Positions 11,797 to 23,368 of a stretch of 64,000 nt of DNA are shown piece after piece; position 1 is the first letter of the stretch; every line of letters starts with the position of its first letter. Origin of the DNA: Rhizopus sp. PT2906 (lineage: Eukaryota; Mucoromycota; Mucoromycetes; Mucorales; Rhizopodaceae); contig JAMYHX010000013.1 in assembly GCA_025529335.1 (NCBI GenBank), forward strand, positions 124,001 to 188,000, written 5' to 3'. Position numbers and translations under genes: made by a program. The notes under the pieces are model-generated. The model was not told where the DNA came from and ran no database searches. It saw nothing but the letters and a program-made list of their open reading frames with translations.

Positions 11797-13104
11797 ATGT
11801 TGTCAAGAGTCAGTAAATCTTATTTAACCACTCGTACCTTATATACTACCGCTCGTCTAGCTCGCCCTTTTCCTACTCTTTCTCTAAAGGAACAGGAACC
11901 TGCACCACCAAAACAGGGTAGAGCAAATGAAATTATCGAAGCTGTCCTTTATGGCTCAAAAAAGACAAGAGAAGAAGAGAACCAAACTCATTCAAAGGTA
12001 TTAGCAAGAGGAAAATATGTCCATGAACTTCAAGGTAAGTTATTGCTAGCTTATCTAGTCACATGTATCTCATTAGTGCCTACAGTACACAATGTTAAGC
12101 CTGATAAAGTCAATGAATACACTGAATTAGTGTAAGTATAGTCATAGGGTAAGATTATGTATCTCTTAATGATGTCAATAGATCAAAGTACATGCCTTTA
12201 ATCGCTAACGATCCCGCAAACAACTTACACTTGTGTGGAAGTTGGTCTGTCGAGATTGGAGAACAAGATACATTTGGTAAGTACATGTGTTGGGTACATC
12301 CTTTTACTGTTCACTAAACAAGATACGGGTAATAAGTTCATATTTGGGAGTACAAGGGATATCCCGGCCATAAACATACCATGGAGCGTTTATCCAAAGA
12401 TGAGGTAAGAGCGAGTTTACCAGGCTTAAGATACACACGCGTTAGAGAGAAACTAAAACAATGTAGGCTTATAACGAGTTCATGAATCGCCTTCGTCCTC
12501 TCTTGGTTTCTCGTCAAAATAATATGATGCTCGAATTCTCATTCTGGATGACTTCTCCTCCTAAAGTAACAAATAATATTTATGAGCTTCGTAAATACAC
12601 CTTGAAGGTAAAAAAAAAAAAAAGATTATCCGGTTCCTTAATCTTATATCCTTCTCTCTATAGCCTGGACGATTGTTAGAGTGGGAAATGTACTGGTAAG
12701 TTATTCAGACTTGTTCACACGCGAATATGATCGTTTCACACACCGCATGTACACAGGAGAAGAGGACTCGAATGTCGTCGAAAGTTTTGTGAGCCAGTAG
12801 GTGCTTGGTTTACCCAACTTGGGGAACTGAACACAGTTTATCATATGTGGACTTATCCGTAAGTCAAGGAATTTGTTCCAAAAAAGTATATTCAATAACG
12901 CATTTTTATACAGTGATTTACAAACTCGAAAGACAACGAGAGAAGATGCATGGAATACCGAGGGCTGGGCAGAGACTGTACAAAAGACAGGTACATATTA
13001 ACCAATGATGGAACATTGTATGTTAACTACTTTGTGTAGTTCCTTTGGTCAATAATATGACTTCTTCCATATTAAAGCCTTTACCTTACAGCCCTTTACG
13101 ATAA
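11797..13104 (+). CDS. NIPSNAP-family mitochondrial protein
   Basis: The first exon starts with an Arg/Ser/Thr-rich mitochondrial presequence (MLSRVSKSYLTTRTLYTTAR). Later small exons give the family pattern: YVHELQ, VKPDKVNEY, LCGSWSVEIG, a HIWEYKGYPGH core, a FSFWMTSPP stretch with NIYELRKYTL, LLEWEMYW, GAWFTQLG and the C-terminal VYHMWTYPDLQTRK. This matches the two dimeric alpha/beta-barrel NIPSNAP domains, which occur in mitochondrial matrix proteins linked to vesicle transport and mitophagy signalling. There are about seven exons, several only 30-100 nt. The gene ends at TAA 13102-13104, nine bases from the stop of the convergent ketoacyl synthase gene. Biochemical function is not known for the family. 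Confidence 0.87.
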
Positions 13105-13113
13105 ATAAATGCT

Positions 13114-14664
13114 TTACACTTTGGCAAAGCACAGTGTGGCATTTGTACCACCAAATCCAAAACTGTTTGTTAAGGCTGCCTTGACTTCTTTTTCTTGAGC
13201 AACGCGTGGTACATAATTCAGATTAAATTCCTGTTCGTCACTTGTATTGTGTAAGTTCAAAGTAGGAGGCAATATGTTCTAATGCATATAAGTATCAAGT
13301 TATAAACATGGCGTTTTTTTTTTTCTGTAACTTACATGATGAACAGCCAGGATGGTAAAGATCGCTTCTACAGATCCAGCTGCTCCTAATAAATGTCCTG
13401 TTGCACCCTTTGTAGAGGATACATTGACCTTGTTCCAGTAGCCATCAAACACTGTTTTAATGGCTCTGTTTTCAGCAACATCACCAACAGGCGTACTCGT
13501 AGCATGAGCATTTACATAGTCAATATCTGATGGAGTCAACTTTGACGCCCTGAGAGCACGTTGCATAGAAAGAACAGCGCCTTCGCCGTTAGATGGTGGT
13601 GTTGTCATATGATTAGCATCCCCTGACAATCCATATCCTTTCAACTCGGCATATATTTTTGCACCCCTCTTCTTGGCATGTTCATACTCTTCTAATACAA
13701 CCACACCTGCACCTTCGCCCATCACAAATCCACATCTATCTCGATCGAACGGTCTGGACGCTTCAAATGGCTTTTCATCAAAGACTGCAGCAAGGGATTT
13801 GGCTCTTGATGAATGATAAGCATCTCTTTTTTTTTATATACATGTTATCCTTTTATCTACCTCGCGAATCCAGCAATGGCCAAGGGATGTATAGATGCTT
13901 CTGTACCACCTGCTACCATGACATCTGCATCACCATACTGAATAAACCGCATAGCATCGCCAATAGAGTGAGCTCCAGTAGTGCAGGCCGTAGACACAGC
14001 ATGGTTGGGGCCTTGGAACCCATATTTCATTGTAAGATGTCCTGCAGCCATGTTCACAAGTATTCTCGGGACAAATAACGGGGAAACTTTTTTGAATCCC
14101 TAAAAGAGAAAGAGACTTAATGAATATCCCCTTTTTTAATCATTCAACTTACTCCCTTCTCATATGAACTTGCAGTATCGATTATATCCTCCAAGCTACC
14201 CATTCCTGAGCCTATACAGACCCCCTTTTAGATAATGAGTGAAAGTTGAATCAACAGACTGTATATCTGTTCTACGTTACCGTTCTTTCCTTTTCACAAG
14301 CATCTGTCGGTTTCCACTCTGCATCTTGGAGTGCTTGGTGAGCAGCTGCAATCGCGTACTGCGTAAACTTTGCCATGACCCTATCGTCCTGTCAAGTATG
14401 TCAATATACTTCTTCTTTTATCAAACAAGGTGTATAATATCCACTTACACCCTTATCGAGCCATTCGGTTGATGTAAACTTGCCATCCTCAGCTGAACCA
14501 AGGGGTACTTGGGCAGCGATTCTGACAGGTAACTTTTCGAACCCTTCCTTATTTGCTAAAGAAACAACCCCACATTGACTTTCTACAATATTTTTCCAAG
14601 CTGATTTTACTCCTACTCCAACTGGAGTAACAAGTCCTAAACCAGTTACGACAACACGTCTCAT
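13114..14664 (-). CDS. CEM1: Mitochondrial 3-oxoacyl-ACP synthase (KAS II type)
   Basis: The start MRRVVVTGLGLVTPVG is the classic N-terminus of beta-ketoacyl-ACP synthase II. The catalytic triad is complete: Cys in STACTTGAHS, His in NAHATSTPVGD and His in TKGATGHLLGAAG. NSFGFGGTNAT closes the thiolase fold. About six exons are joined by 50-70 nt introns (near 14394-14451, 14225-14282, 14101-14155, 13801-13858 and 13277-13335). A single-domain enzyme of this kind in fungi is the mitochondrial type II fatty-acid synthase (Cem1), which makes the octanoyl precursor of lipoate. An in-frame Met upstream (near 14730) reads MNCVNPLPVF and might supply a presequence. With the 14664 start, the basic N-terminus is very short. 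Confidence 0.9.
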
Positions 14665-14896
14665 GCTTACAATATGTGTGAATGCAAGAAAAAAAAAAAA
14701 AAAAACAGGCAGTGGATTGACACAGTTCAAATTGGATTAAAACTCAGTTTGACCTTTGCTTTCTTTGTTAAAAATTCGCTAATACCTACTTGCAAGCTTT
14801 GATTTAATGATATATATTTAAGTTAACCACAGAGAAAACTGGTAGAGAAAGAGAGAAACACCAAAGTCCACTTGTGCATTTTCAGATCAACTTTTA

Positions 14897-16684
14897 TTAC
14901 TGGGTTTTCGTTTTTTGAACAAAGGATGTGGTAAATTGACGATATGTAAAGTAAGCAAACAATAAACAGAATACTCCACAACTTAGAAGCACATTGATCA
15001 CTGTGTACAAGTCAGGTAAATGGGAAGGAGGTTCTACCAAAGTCTCTGCCAAATGCCAAATAAAAAAGGCTCCGTAGACACCCTATATTAAAAAAAGGCA
15101 TTATTAAATAAATTGTGGTAAATCATATTCTTTTCTTACCTTGGTGCACACTTTTTCAAGTAAGCCTCTGTTTGCTGTATCATGCTCACCAATGATCCAG
15201 TTCCACATGATTGTCACGACAAAATAAGGAAGAACCAACGCTTCTCGTTTTAGTAAAGGGAACATACTAAACATGGCAGTATTCATAAACAGAGTAGTAG
15301 CAATAGGTTCTTCCAGTATGAGCAGAGTAGCTGGTAATAAAGGAAGTAGAATCGATTTTTCATGCACTTGAAATGAAAATAAAAAGAAGGCAAGCGATGA
15401 ATTGATCAATGCATAAAGAAACCGTCTGCGTGATGGCTTCAATCCAAGGTGAATTGCAGTAGGAATAATGGCAATGAGTGTGGCAAACAGACTGTACAAA
15501 CGTATTCGTGTAAATGAATGTCTCTATTTCTTTCTCTCTTTCTTTACCTTAGTCTAACAGTAGATTCCAAACTTAAAATTTGCTTGAGCTTAACAATCAC
15601 ATTTATCGCGCACCAAACATTAGCAACCTTGTCTTCAAATAGCCCTCGGGCCACAGGAAATACACGAAAAATGACTTGCTGAATATCCTCTAATAATCTT
15701 AACCAGGGCGCAAACAGTATGGCAAAAGTAGCGATAACAGTTATTCCCAATTTGATAAATAGTAGTATTCCTCGCTCCTCTATAAAGCATCTACCGAGTA
15801 GAAAAGCAAATACAGCAGGGGCATAATATAGTGCCATTTGCTTAAATCCCAATGCCGCACAAAAGAAGACTGAGCCAACCACATAGTGCTGTGTGAGAAA
15901 ACAGTTGATAGCCCAGAGTGTAAGCCCAAGCATTACGTTATTAAACCTATTACAGCAAAGATCAGACACAAAAGAATCCCTACACATAATACACACATAC
16001 TGAAAATGACCATGATCAATCATGATGAGTGCTGGTTGCATCAAAATTAAACAAGCTGCAGTATACTTTTTCAAATAAGCATTGTTCGCACCATAAAGGA
16101 TCTGGCAGAACGCCATGACTGCTGGTATATATAGCAGAAACTCTGAAACAACCACGGTCGATCTTAGAAACAGCTTGCTTTCAGCTGACTCTATTCCTCT
16201 TGACTTGTCGAGTGCAAACCAATCAGGGTTTATCTTACTTCCACTAAGTGTAGTATAAGTATACAGTATCATCTTTTTTTCTTTCTACCTAACTCATTTA
16301 CATTAATCCACATAACCAGCTATGATAAGCTGTCAAGGGAGGATAGTCAAGCCCCCACCATTGCAAATCATATGTGTACCATTGAGAAAAGGGTAAATGA
16401 AGCGTAATCTCCATCCAATGTCTCTGTGCTTCGTAATCACCAAACATAGGTGGCGTATTATATCCTAAAGTTAATTTTAGTATTACGCCTACACTTGAAT
16501 GTACTAATCTACCTGAATAAGGATTTAATGCCACTGACCAACGTGTGAATAAAGCAAAGAGAGTGATGACAATAGGAACAGTCCAAAGAGCATGATTCTG
16601 AACGACATGTTGTAGCACTCTCCTAATAGGACTGTTTTCAAACAGATGCCGCACTGCATCCTTCATACTGATGATATCAAACAA
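14897..16684 (-). CDS. ALG6: Dolichyl-P-Glc:Man9GlcNAc2-PP-dolichol alpha-1,3-glucosyltransferase
   Basis: ALG6 adds the first glucose to the lipid-linked oligosaccharide in the ER membrane. The lumenal loop hallmark is clear: PPMFGDYEAQRHWMEITLHL followed by WYTYDLQWWGLDYPPLTAYH. Splicing out a 48-nt intron (near 16466-16513) gives NPYSGYNTPP. Others join CGL to GSKINPDW and DHGHFQ to FNNVMLGL. The rest is hydrophobic with about ten transmembrane stretches, as in GT57 enzymes, ending in FVQKTKTQ. ALG8, the paralogue, lacks the EAQRHWMEI wording, so ALG6 is preferred. Confidence 0.92.
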
Positions 16685-17423
16685 GTAGAGTTAAAAATAG
16701 TTTATTTAATGAAGCGTGGAGTTTGGTCGGTGTTTACAGCACTGCCCGCTCTCTCATTTTGGCAGGTGATGTGCAGTCTCGGCTCATTTGTTGGAAAAGA
16801 TATAAGGATCACATTAGGGTTTTGCTATTTGCACAACACATTTGCACAGCATTTGCGCAATATGTGAGATAAGTAATTCAATTTGCACAGCAAACAGCAC
16901 TAGGCAAACCATACCTACAAAACACTATGTACGACACTAAAGTGTGTGTTGATGAGTCTGTGATAGTCTCTTTATTATGTTGAGATAAGAGAGAGAGAGC
17001 TCATTATTCATTTTATAAGAAAACAGGATTATGGTATAAATTTATCACGGTCAATGAAAATTGAACATGGCACGTCTACAAGAATAGCGCATTTTGTGGT
17101 CGATCCTTTTTGTTTTTCTTTCTTGAACTTTTCAGGCTAGCCCAGATAAACCTAAGTGAAAAAGATAAAAGCTTGAGTTAGCGGATTAAATGGATTTGAC
17201 GGATTTGGTGGATTTGACGGATTTTTCAGAATTGGTGAACGAGGCGGATGAAGCTGATTTCTTTTTCAAGCACCTGGTATTATTCATTTTAATAAAAAAA
17301 AAAAGAACCTCTCTTTAAGAAAATATTTTATAGCTACTCATGAAGATTGTGTGTTAATAATTGCGAATACATATAAAAAGTTTACAATAAATAGACATCT
17401 TTGATATTCTTGCAGCGGACTAA
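16685..17423. other. Upstream region of ALG6 and spacer
   Basis: Contains the ALG6 promoter. A GGATTTGACGGATTTGGTGG tandem motif lies near 17190-17225, inside a 43-codon reading frame starting at 17189 (MDLTDLVDLTDFSEL). It may be an exon of a lost element; nothing shows it is expressed. Confidence 0.35.
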
Positions 17424-17774
17424 TCAATTTGGATCCGCTCATTTACCAACGCTTTTAGATACTATGTCAGTTCCTTATTTGCTAAAAACAAAAAAACTGC
17501 TGATTTGAAGATACAAAGAGTCATTGAGTGTAGTTTCGAACTGTATAAACATTTATTTCAGCCAAGTGCTGCGTCCTTGGCTACATAATTCTTCTCTGAC
17601 CAAATCAAAAAAGTTTCTTTTATCAGGAATATACACCATAAAAAGAAATTATTTGCGCACTGTAAGATCAATAACTCTAATGATCTTGATTATCAGTCTT
17701 TTCTTTATGATTTAAAAGAAAATGTGCTTGATACTTCTGAAATATATAAAATAAATGTGGTCAACGCTTTATAA
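17424..17774 (+). pseudogene. Degraded coding remnant with one in-frame stop
   Basis: A single frame of 117 codons is open except for one TAA after FQPSAASLAT. It has protein-like composition (DLKIQRVIECSFELYKHLF, later LDYQSFLYDLKENVLDTSEI). The last third coincides with the dispersed repeat that is also present at 4834. The most likely reading is an old transposable-element ORF of unknown class. I see no reverse transcriptase or transposase motif. Confidence 0.45.
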
Positions 17775-17855
17775 ATAATATGCAACTGATTTACTAATCA
17801 TTTCTTTTGCTTTTTGTGGATTCTCTTTTATTACTATTTGTTGTCTCAAATTATT
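17685..17855 (+). repeat. Dispersed repeat copy 2, uninterrupted
   Basis: Same orientation as 4834-5470. It shares the DNA encoding the end of the broken ORF and the following TTGTTGTCTCA block. It lacks the 426-bp insert of copy 1, so it preserves the empty site for that insertion (ATGCAACTG here against ATGTAA...ATAACTG there). Confidence 0.7.
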
Positions 17856-18764
17856 ATATCTCTATCGACTTTTTTGATCTGGCCCCGGCAAGACGACATT
17901 CTATAGTTTCAATACTCCCATAGTGGCTATTCATTTTCTTTTGTTTAGTCGTACTTCCAATAAGAACCTCAATTGACTGTAATTTCTGCTTTTGTGCTAT
18001 TTTAACCATGAGCAAGGGTTTCTTTTCTCACATGTTTTATGCTCATATGATTTAGAAACATCAAGAGAGACGCAGTTTGGTTCCCCAAAAAAGTTTATAT
18101 AAGCTTGTTATCTCCCGTTTGTATATTGCTCTCGTTATTTTTAACGGGAGCTATTTCTGCCAATAAACTGAGTGACACTGTTTTTGTTTCCATGGAAATG
18201 TTACACTCCGTCCTTCATGAGGTTATGATAAAGATCATGATTGTATTGAATACTCAGCCACTTTGACGATGATAGTAGGATTAAGTGATTCTTTACGTAC
18301 TTCTCAGTCTACAACTTTATCTTTTTGCTGTTCTCAGTGCCGTCAACACATATGCACTTTCCTCTTCCCCATTGCTTGATCCAAGTTACTGCAGCGAATA
18401 CCTTTTACCTCAATTGTCTTTTAACAGAAAAAACGCTCGTAAAACACATATATATCCTTCTTTCAAACAAAGATTTTATTGCGTGTTTTTTTTTCTATTC
18501 ACCTCAACAAGAGAGTATGTGTGTGCGTGTGTGCACAAATACATTTTTTAAAATACGACGTTACTTTTTAACTGTATTTAGAGAGTCATTGCCCTCTCTT
18601 TGTCGGAAGAAAGAGGAAGATCGTTTAATTAAAAGCTGGAAATGCGTGTAGGCTTATGGTCGTGTTTCTTACACTATGTCTTACAGTGATTTTACCCAAG
18701 ATAAAAAGCAAGCACAACTGTGAAACCAACTTTAGTTTAATAAGTTTATTTTTCGTAGGCCGCT

Positions 18765-18811
<47 letters not shown>

Positions 18812-18822
18812 TTTTTAGGAAA
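17856..18822. other. Gene-poor spacer with long poly-T tract
   Basis: No supported gene. An ORF at 18325-18651 has random-looking composition and no partner exon. A near-homopolymeric T tract runs at about 18772-18816 and directly abuts the left end of the miniature element at 18823. Confidence 0.4.
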
Positions 18823-19198
18823 ACGCTACATGCACCAGAAAATGCACCAGAAATTAGATTAATACTACAGACACTGCCTCTACCTATTACCTATGATGTA
18901 ATCTAACAAAGCTCTCCAATATGTAACACCACGCTAAACATGGCTTTATAAAGTCATCATCTTGGTTTGTTTCTTTATTTATTCTGGTTTTATGTTGTCA
19001 ATTGATCAACAAAGATGCGAGAACCCGTGTAATTATGATGGATTCACATTTTATACCAGAGAGAGTGAGCTGGACAGACTTAGGTTAGGCAGAAATTTTG
19101 ATATTGTAAAGTTATAAAGTGACAACATAGGCAGCGCCCCAAGAAAGCGTCCGTAGCATTAGCCTATTTTCTGGTGCATTTCCTGGTGCATGTAGTGT
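18823..19198. mobile_element. Miniature TIR element (MITE-like)
   Basis: The left end reads ACGCTACATGCACCAGAAAA. The reverse complement of the right end reads ACACTACATGCACCAGGAAA. The two ends stay alignable for about 53 bp with roughly eight mismatches. Each end holds a 12-bp motif (ATGCACCAGAAA) twice in tandem. The 376-bp body has no coding capacity. A third copy of the same terminus lies at 55955-56016, at the 5' edge of a Fanzor pseudogene. I found no clear target duplication. The C(A/G)CTA start and repeated subterminal motif recall CACTA/Plavaka elements, but that is only a resemblance. Confidence 0.7.
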
Positions 19199-20144
19199 TG
19201 GCCATTTCAAACAAAGTTTCGAAAATGATAGACTGTATTTTTATAATCACTTACCATTCAGAAAATTGCGTCCGTTTTTCAGGGTCACTTTTTGATATAG
19301 GTGAGCATATTGTAACTATGAAAAGGAATTATAATGTTAGTAAAAGATTCACAAATGATACTTCCTAAATTCGTATACTACATCAAATTATTGTTCTAGT
19401 AAGTTTACTGATAATAGGCAGAAGGTTAAGCTTTCATACTGATATTTTTCAATAGTCTTGACGTTATTGAGAAGCAATGGTTAACGAAACTGCTATAAAA
19501 TCATATGCTTTAACAGAGACAATAGTTTGAAGCCACAGTGTGCCCTCTGCCAAGTCCTCCTTTGTTGATATCAGCCGTTTGATGAATTCAAAAATGAGGG
19601 AAGGGTATCTTTGACTATCATTATAAGTATATCAAGTATATTCTTACACTTTCTTGTTTCTTTTAGATTGTTATGTCTTTTGCTTGTTGATCGCATTGAT
19701 CAACAATCCGGAAAGTGTCATCTGTACTCGAATCGAACGAGAAATGCAGATATACGTAGTATTTTGATTGCTTCATCCTAATCTTATATATCGTGTCATT
19801 GACGATGATCTAGACCATGCGATAAGAGTCATAAATTTTTAAAAAAAGGGGGGGAGGATCCGTATGAAAAGGGCCTGAGTCGTACATTAAATCGTTGAAA
19901 AAATGAGGTGATGAGATTTATCAGATATGGTATTTAGAGAACATACATAGAGACATAAATAAAGTAGCTCAATGATCAAGTAAATCAAAGCAGAAATTGA
20001 ACCAAGTATATGAAAAGGGGGGGGGAAGTACCTTGCATGAAAAGTGTAGATATATCCATCTTTTCTGTTTGAAAAGTCATGCCATTTTTATTATTTATTC
20101 AAAAAGGGGGAATAACGCGGGATTGATTTTCCTTTTATTTTTTC
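19199..20144. other. Spacer upstream of fatty acid hydroxylase
   Basis: Mostly unassigned AT-rich DNA. A short palindrome, TTGTTGATCGCATTGATCAA, occurs near 19684. Two G-runs lie near 19850 and 20020. It includes the promoter of the gene at 20145. No gene is supported. Confidence 0.4.
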
Positions 20145-21294
20145 ATGTCAAAATTATTTACCAAGCAAGAGGTTGCCAAGCATAATTCCAGTAAATCCTT
20201 ATGGGTAGTCTTTAATGATAGAGTGTATGACATAACAGAGTTTGCCAAGGATCATCCTGGAGGGGATGATTTCCTTTTGCAGTTTGCAGGCAAAGATATT
20301 ACTGAGGTCATGTCAGATAAAGATTACCATGAACACTCTGAGGCATCCTTTGAAATACTTCAAGATTATGTCATTGGTAGAATGGATAACAAGGCTTGTA
20401 CTCGACGCTTAGAGGGACACCGTGTGAGCCTTCATCGTAAAAGGGTTGCATTATTGGAGAAGGAGATCGAATACAAGACGTTTAAAGAGGACAACTTTCA
20501 TCCTTCTTTAACAGACGCGCACATAGATGTCAAGGTAAACCAATTCCTTGATCTGAACAAGCCGCTGGTTCCGCAGATGATAACCATGAGGTTTACAAGA
20601 GAGCATTACCTTGAGCAAGTACACAAGCCTCGCTACTTGAATCGACCTGCCAATTTTTTTGGTCATCCGCTCCTCGAACCATTCTCAAAGACGTATTGGT
20701 GGGTAGTACCTTTAGTCTGGCTACCTTATGTCGTCTATAACCTACATCATTCACTTTTAATGAACCAGCATAATATCATGACAACCGGAAGCTTATTCTT
20801 ACTCGGCATCTTTATATGGACTTTTCTAGAATATGCATTGCACAGATTCCTATTTCATTATGACGATAGAATGCCAGAGAATCAATTCATGTTTTTATTG
20901 CATTTTGTGCTTCATGGATTTCACCATTACTTACCAATGGACAGGTAACAGTGATTGACTGAATGACTACAATACTTACTTTTTTTTTTTCAATTATAGA
21001 GCAAGACTTGTCGTGCCTCCCGCACTTCTTGCTGTCCTTGCTTATCCATGGATCACTCTAGCACATATGCTCTTTCCATCCTCTGCAGCTTTTGCGGTTG
21101 TTGCAGGAGGCATGTTTGGTTATGTCTGCTATGATATGACACATTACTATGTCCATCATGCAAAGGTGATCCCCTTTCACTTTAAGGAAATGAAAAAGTA
21201 TCACTTGGCACATCATTACAAAGACTTTGAAGCTGGTTATGGCATTACATCCAAGTTTTGGGATTATGTGTTTAACACAGTCTTGACATATTAA
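20145..21294 (+). CDS. SCS7: Sphingolipid fatty acid 2-hydroxylase with cytochrome b5 domain
   Basis: Two exons (20145-20944, 21000-21294) encode 364 residues. The N-terminal cytochrome b5 domain has the heme motif DHPGGDDFLLQFAGKD and a second heme-binding His in HSEASFEIL. The membrane hydroxylase domain carries the di-iron histidine boxes HRFLFH, HGFHHYLPMD (split by the intron after Met-Asp), HYYVHH and HLAHHYKDFEAGYGI. Scs7/FA2H enzymes hydroxylate C2 of the very-long-chain acyl group of ceramide in the ER, using electrons from the fused b5. Four hydrophobic segments lie between the boxes. Length and layout match the family. Confidence 0.95.
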
Positions 21295-21821
21295 ATACGA
21301 CTAGACTAATAATACGTGTATAAAATTATACTAAAGATTTAATAAACTAATATAAAGAATAGACGCATTATAAAGATCAAGCCTATAGAGTGTTCTTTCA
21401 TTGAGGTATATTGTGTTACTTGGTCTTTAAAATGCTCTCATAGCAACTCATGGTCCGCTAGTGTGTCACCTGCCTTGGTAAGGACGAGCTTTTTTTCTTG
21501 GCAAGTAGTAACAGATGATTCATTCAAAAGGGAAGACATATCAATGAGTCCAAAGCAAAAAAGAAAAAGACTACTTTTCCTCTTTTGGTACAAGTAATAA
21601 ACTATATATCCTAAAGACTTGTGATTTATTATAATTGTATTACATTGTTTTGCATAAAGATAAATAAATAATAACGATAGTGGTTATTAAACTGTTATTT
21701 TTCTTTTCAAGTATAGCAATGATAATATGTATGAAGACATTAGAACAATGGCTATAGTATCAAGCCCTTTTTGTGATCTACAGAAAAAAAAAAAAAAAAA
21801 AAACACTAACCGGAAATTCAA
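21295..21821. other. Spacer between SCS7 and the PX-BAR gene
   Basis: AT-rich spacer holding the SCS7 3' end and the promoter of the next gene. An A tract lies at about 21784-21803. An ORF from 21727 crosses into the first intron of the downstream gene and is probably not a separate gene. Confidence 0.4.
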
Positions 21822-23368
21822 ATGGTATCTTTTTTCTTTTTTCTTTCCGCTCTTGTATTGCTGTTCCTTGGAATGTCTCGTTGTTTACAGTTCTCCATTA
21901 CTCATGTCGATTATAAACGTAAAGATCCTGTATTCTGGATAGACGTTGATGTAATAATAAACTTGTAATAAGAAACAACAACTCGCTTATATATTCAATA
22001 GACAACTATAACCAAGTTTAAACAAAAGCAGAAAAGGATACCGAGATACTATAGCGAACTCCAAAAGCTTCACAGTCAACTTGTGTCTACACTTGACGAC
22101 GTCTGGATACCTGCTTTACCTGCTTGTCCTATACCTCGATTTGATAAAGGAGGCAACTTATTGCCAAGACAATGGTGGTTAACGATCAAACTATCCAACG
22201 AATCAAAAGATATCACAGTCGAACGATCAGATCCACCTGAATACCGAGTACAGCTCTGGATGAATAGGATAGCAAAGCATGAGCGAGTTCAACAGAGCGA
22301 GATCTTGCGGGAATTTGTAGAAAGTGAAGTAGGGGTAGGTAAGACAAGCGAGAGAGAGAGAGAGAGAGGGTGGAATGAGGTTGGTTTGTGTTTGGTTATA
22401 CATTGAATGTTTTAGTTTAGGCCGACTTTAAGGGTACACAAATTAAGTAAGCCTTTGTTGACCTATGTCTCTGAGCAAGATATGGACCCTGAATTTACAT
22501 TTTGGACTAACCAGCTAAGTATCGTTTTACATCAACTTCATCAATGGCTTATTCAAAATAACAAGTTTGTTCAAGAGCATAAAGGTACACGTGTGTGTGT
22601 GTTTATTTGTTTATATTGACAGTATGTCTATTTTTAGCCATGTCAGATGGTTGGATAAACTTGTCCTCTTCGTTTGTATCATTTGGTGCAATAGAAAGGA
22701 ATCCGGGATTATTTATGTAAGAGCCAAAACATAAAAGATAAAGATAAAGAGTTAACTCGAACCATAAAGATCATATAAATCCTTAGCAAAAGCATACCAG
22801 CAACTATACGATATACAACGCTCACAGGTATGCTCTTATATATATATTCTTGGAATAGTATTGTATTCACAAGTAACTTAGGCTTTAGTGGTCTATGAGA
22901 CAGTCATAAGTGAAATAAGTTGTCAGATAAAAAACACAGAAGCTGCGCAGGTAAAGGTGTAGTATTAAAAAAGGAGGGGGGTTTGTAGCTTATCTTTATG
23001 GATAGAATGCCATGCAACGTAGATTGATTGCTCTATCTGAATATATCTCAAGTAGAAAGCACACTGAGTCATGTCTAAGACAGGTTGAAAGATTAAAATC
23101 GTCTATCAACATTGATAGAGAAAGAGCCAATGAAGCGATCACTTTACTGGAGAATGCTAAAATTAATGAGAGAGGGTCTTTACAACATTATGAAAGGATT
23201 GATGGTCATCTGAGAGAGGATATTGAGTTCAGATACAAACCAAATCTATCCAAGGATATAAAGAGAGCCCTAAGGGAATATGCGACAGGCCAGCTCTATT
23301 TGGAAAAAAAGAAGCTGATGATTTGGCAGGAGCTTTTGAATGAAAATAAAGCAATTGCCCTTTTGTAA
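21822..23368 (+). CDS. VPS17: PX-BAR sorting nexin, Vps17-like
   Basis: The exons spell a PX domain (SITHVDYKRKDPVFWID, then RRIPRYYSEL-type text KRIPRYYSELQKLHSQL and VWIPALPACPIPR). Next come a region like the Vps17 PX tail (VQLWMNRIAKHERV, ILREFVESEVG) and a long helical BAR-type part (LAKAYQQLYDIQRSQAL, LRQVERLKSSINIDRERA). Vps17 pairs with Vps5 in the membrane-bending half of retromer, on endosomes. About seven exons with 45-80 nt introns. The start is uncertain: the ATG at 21822 directly precedes a donor (gtatct), leaving a start-codon-only exon, and another first exon is possible. Other PX-BAR proteins (Snx4/41) are the alternative. Confidence 0.72.

Noticed and set aside
18325..18651. 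108-aa plus-strand ORF in the gene-poor interval
   Set aside because: Composition is random for AT-rich DNA, no partner exon or conserved motif, and it overlaps other open frames.
18772..18816. Poly-T tract considered as retroposon poly-A tail
   Set aside because: No reverse-complement coding sequence or LINE end lies beside it; it abuts the MITE terminus but its origin is unclear.
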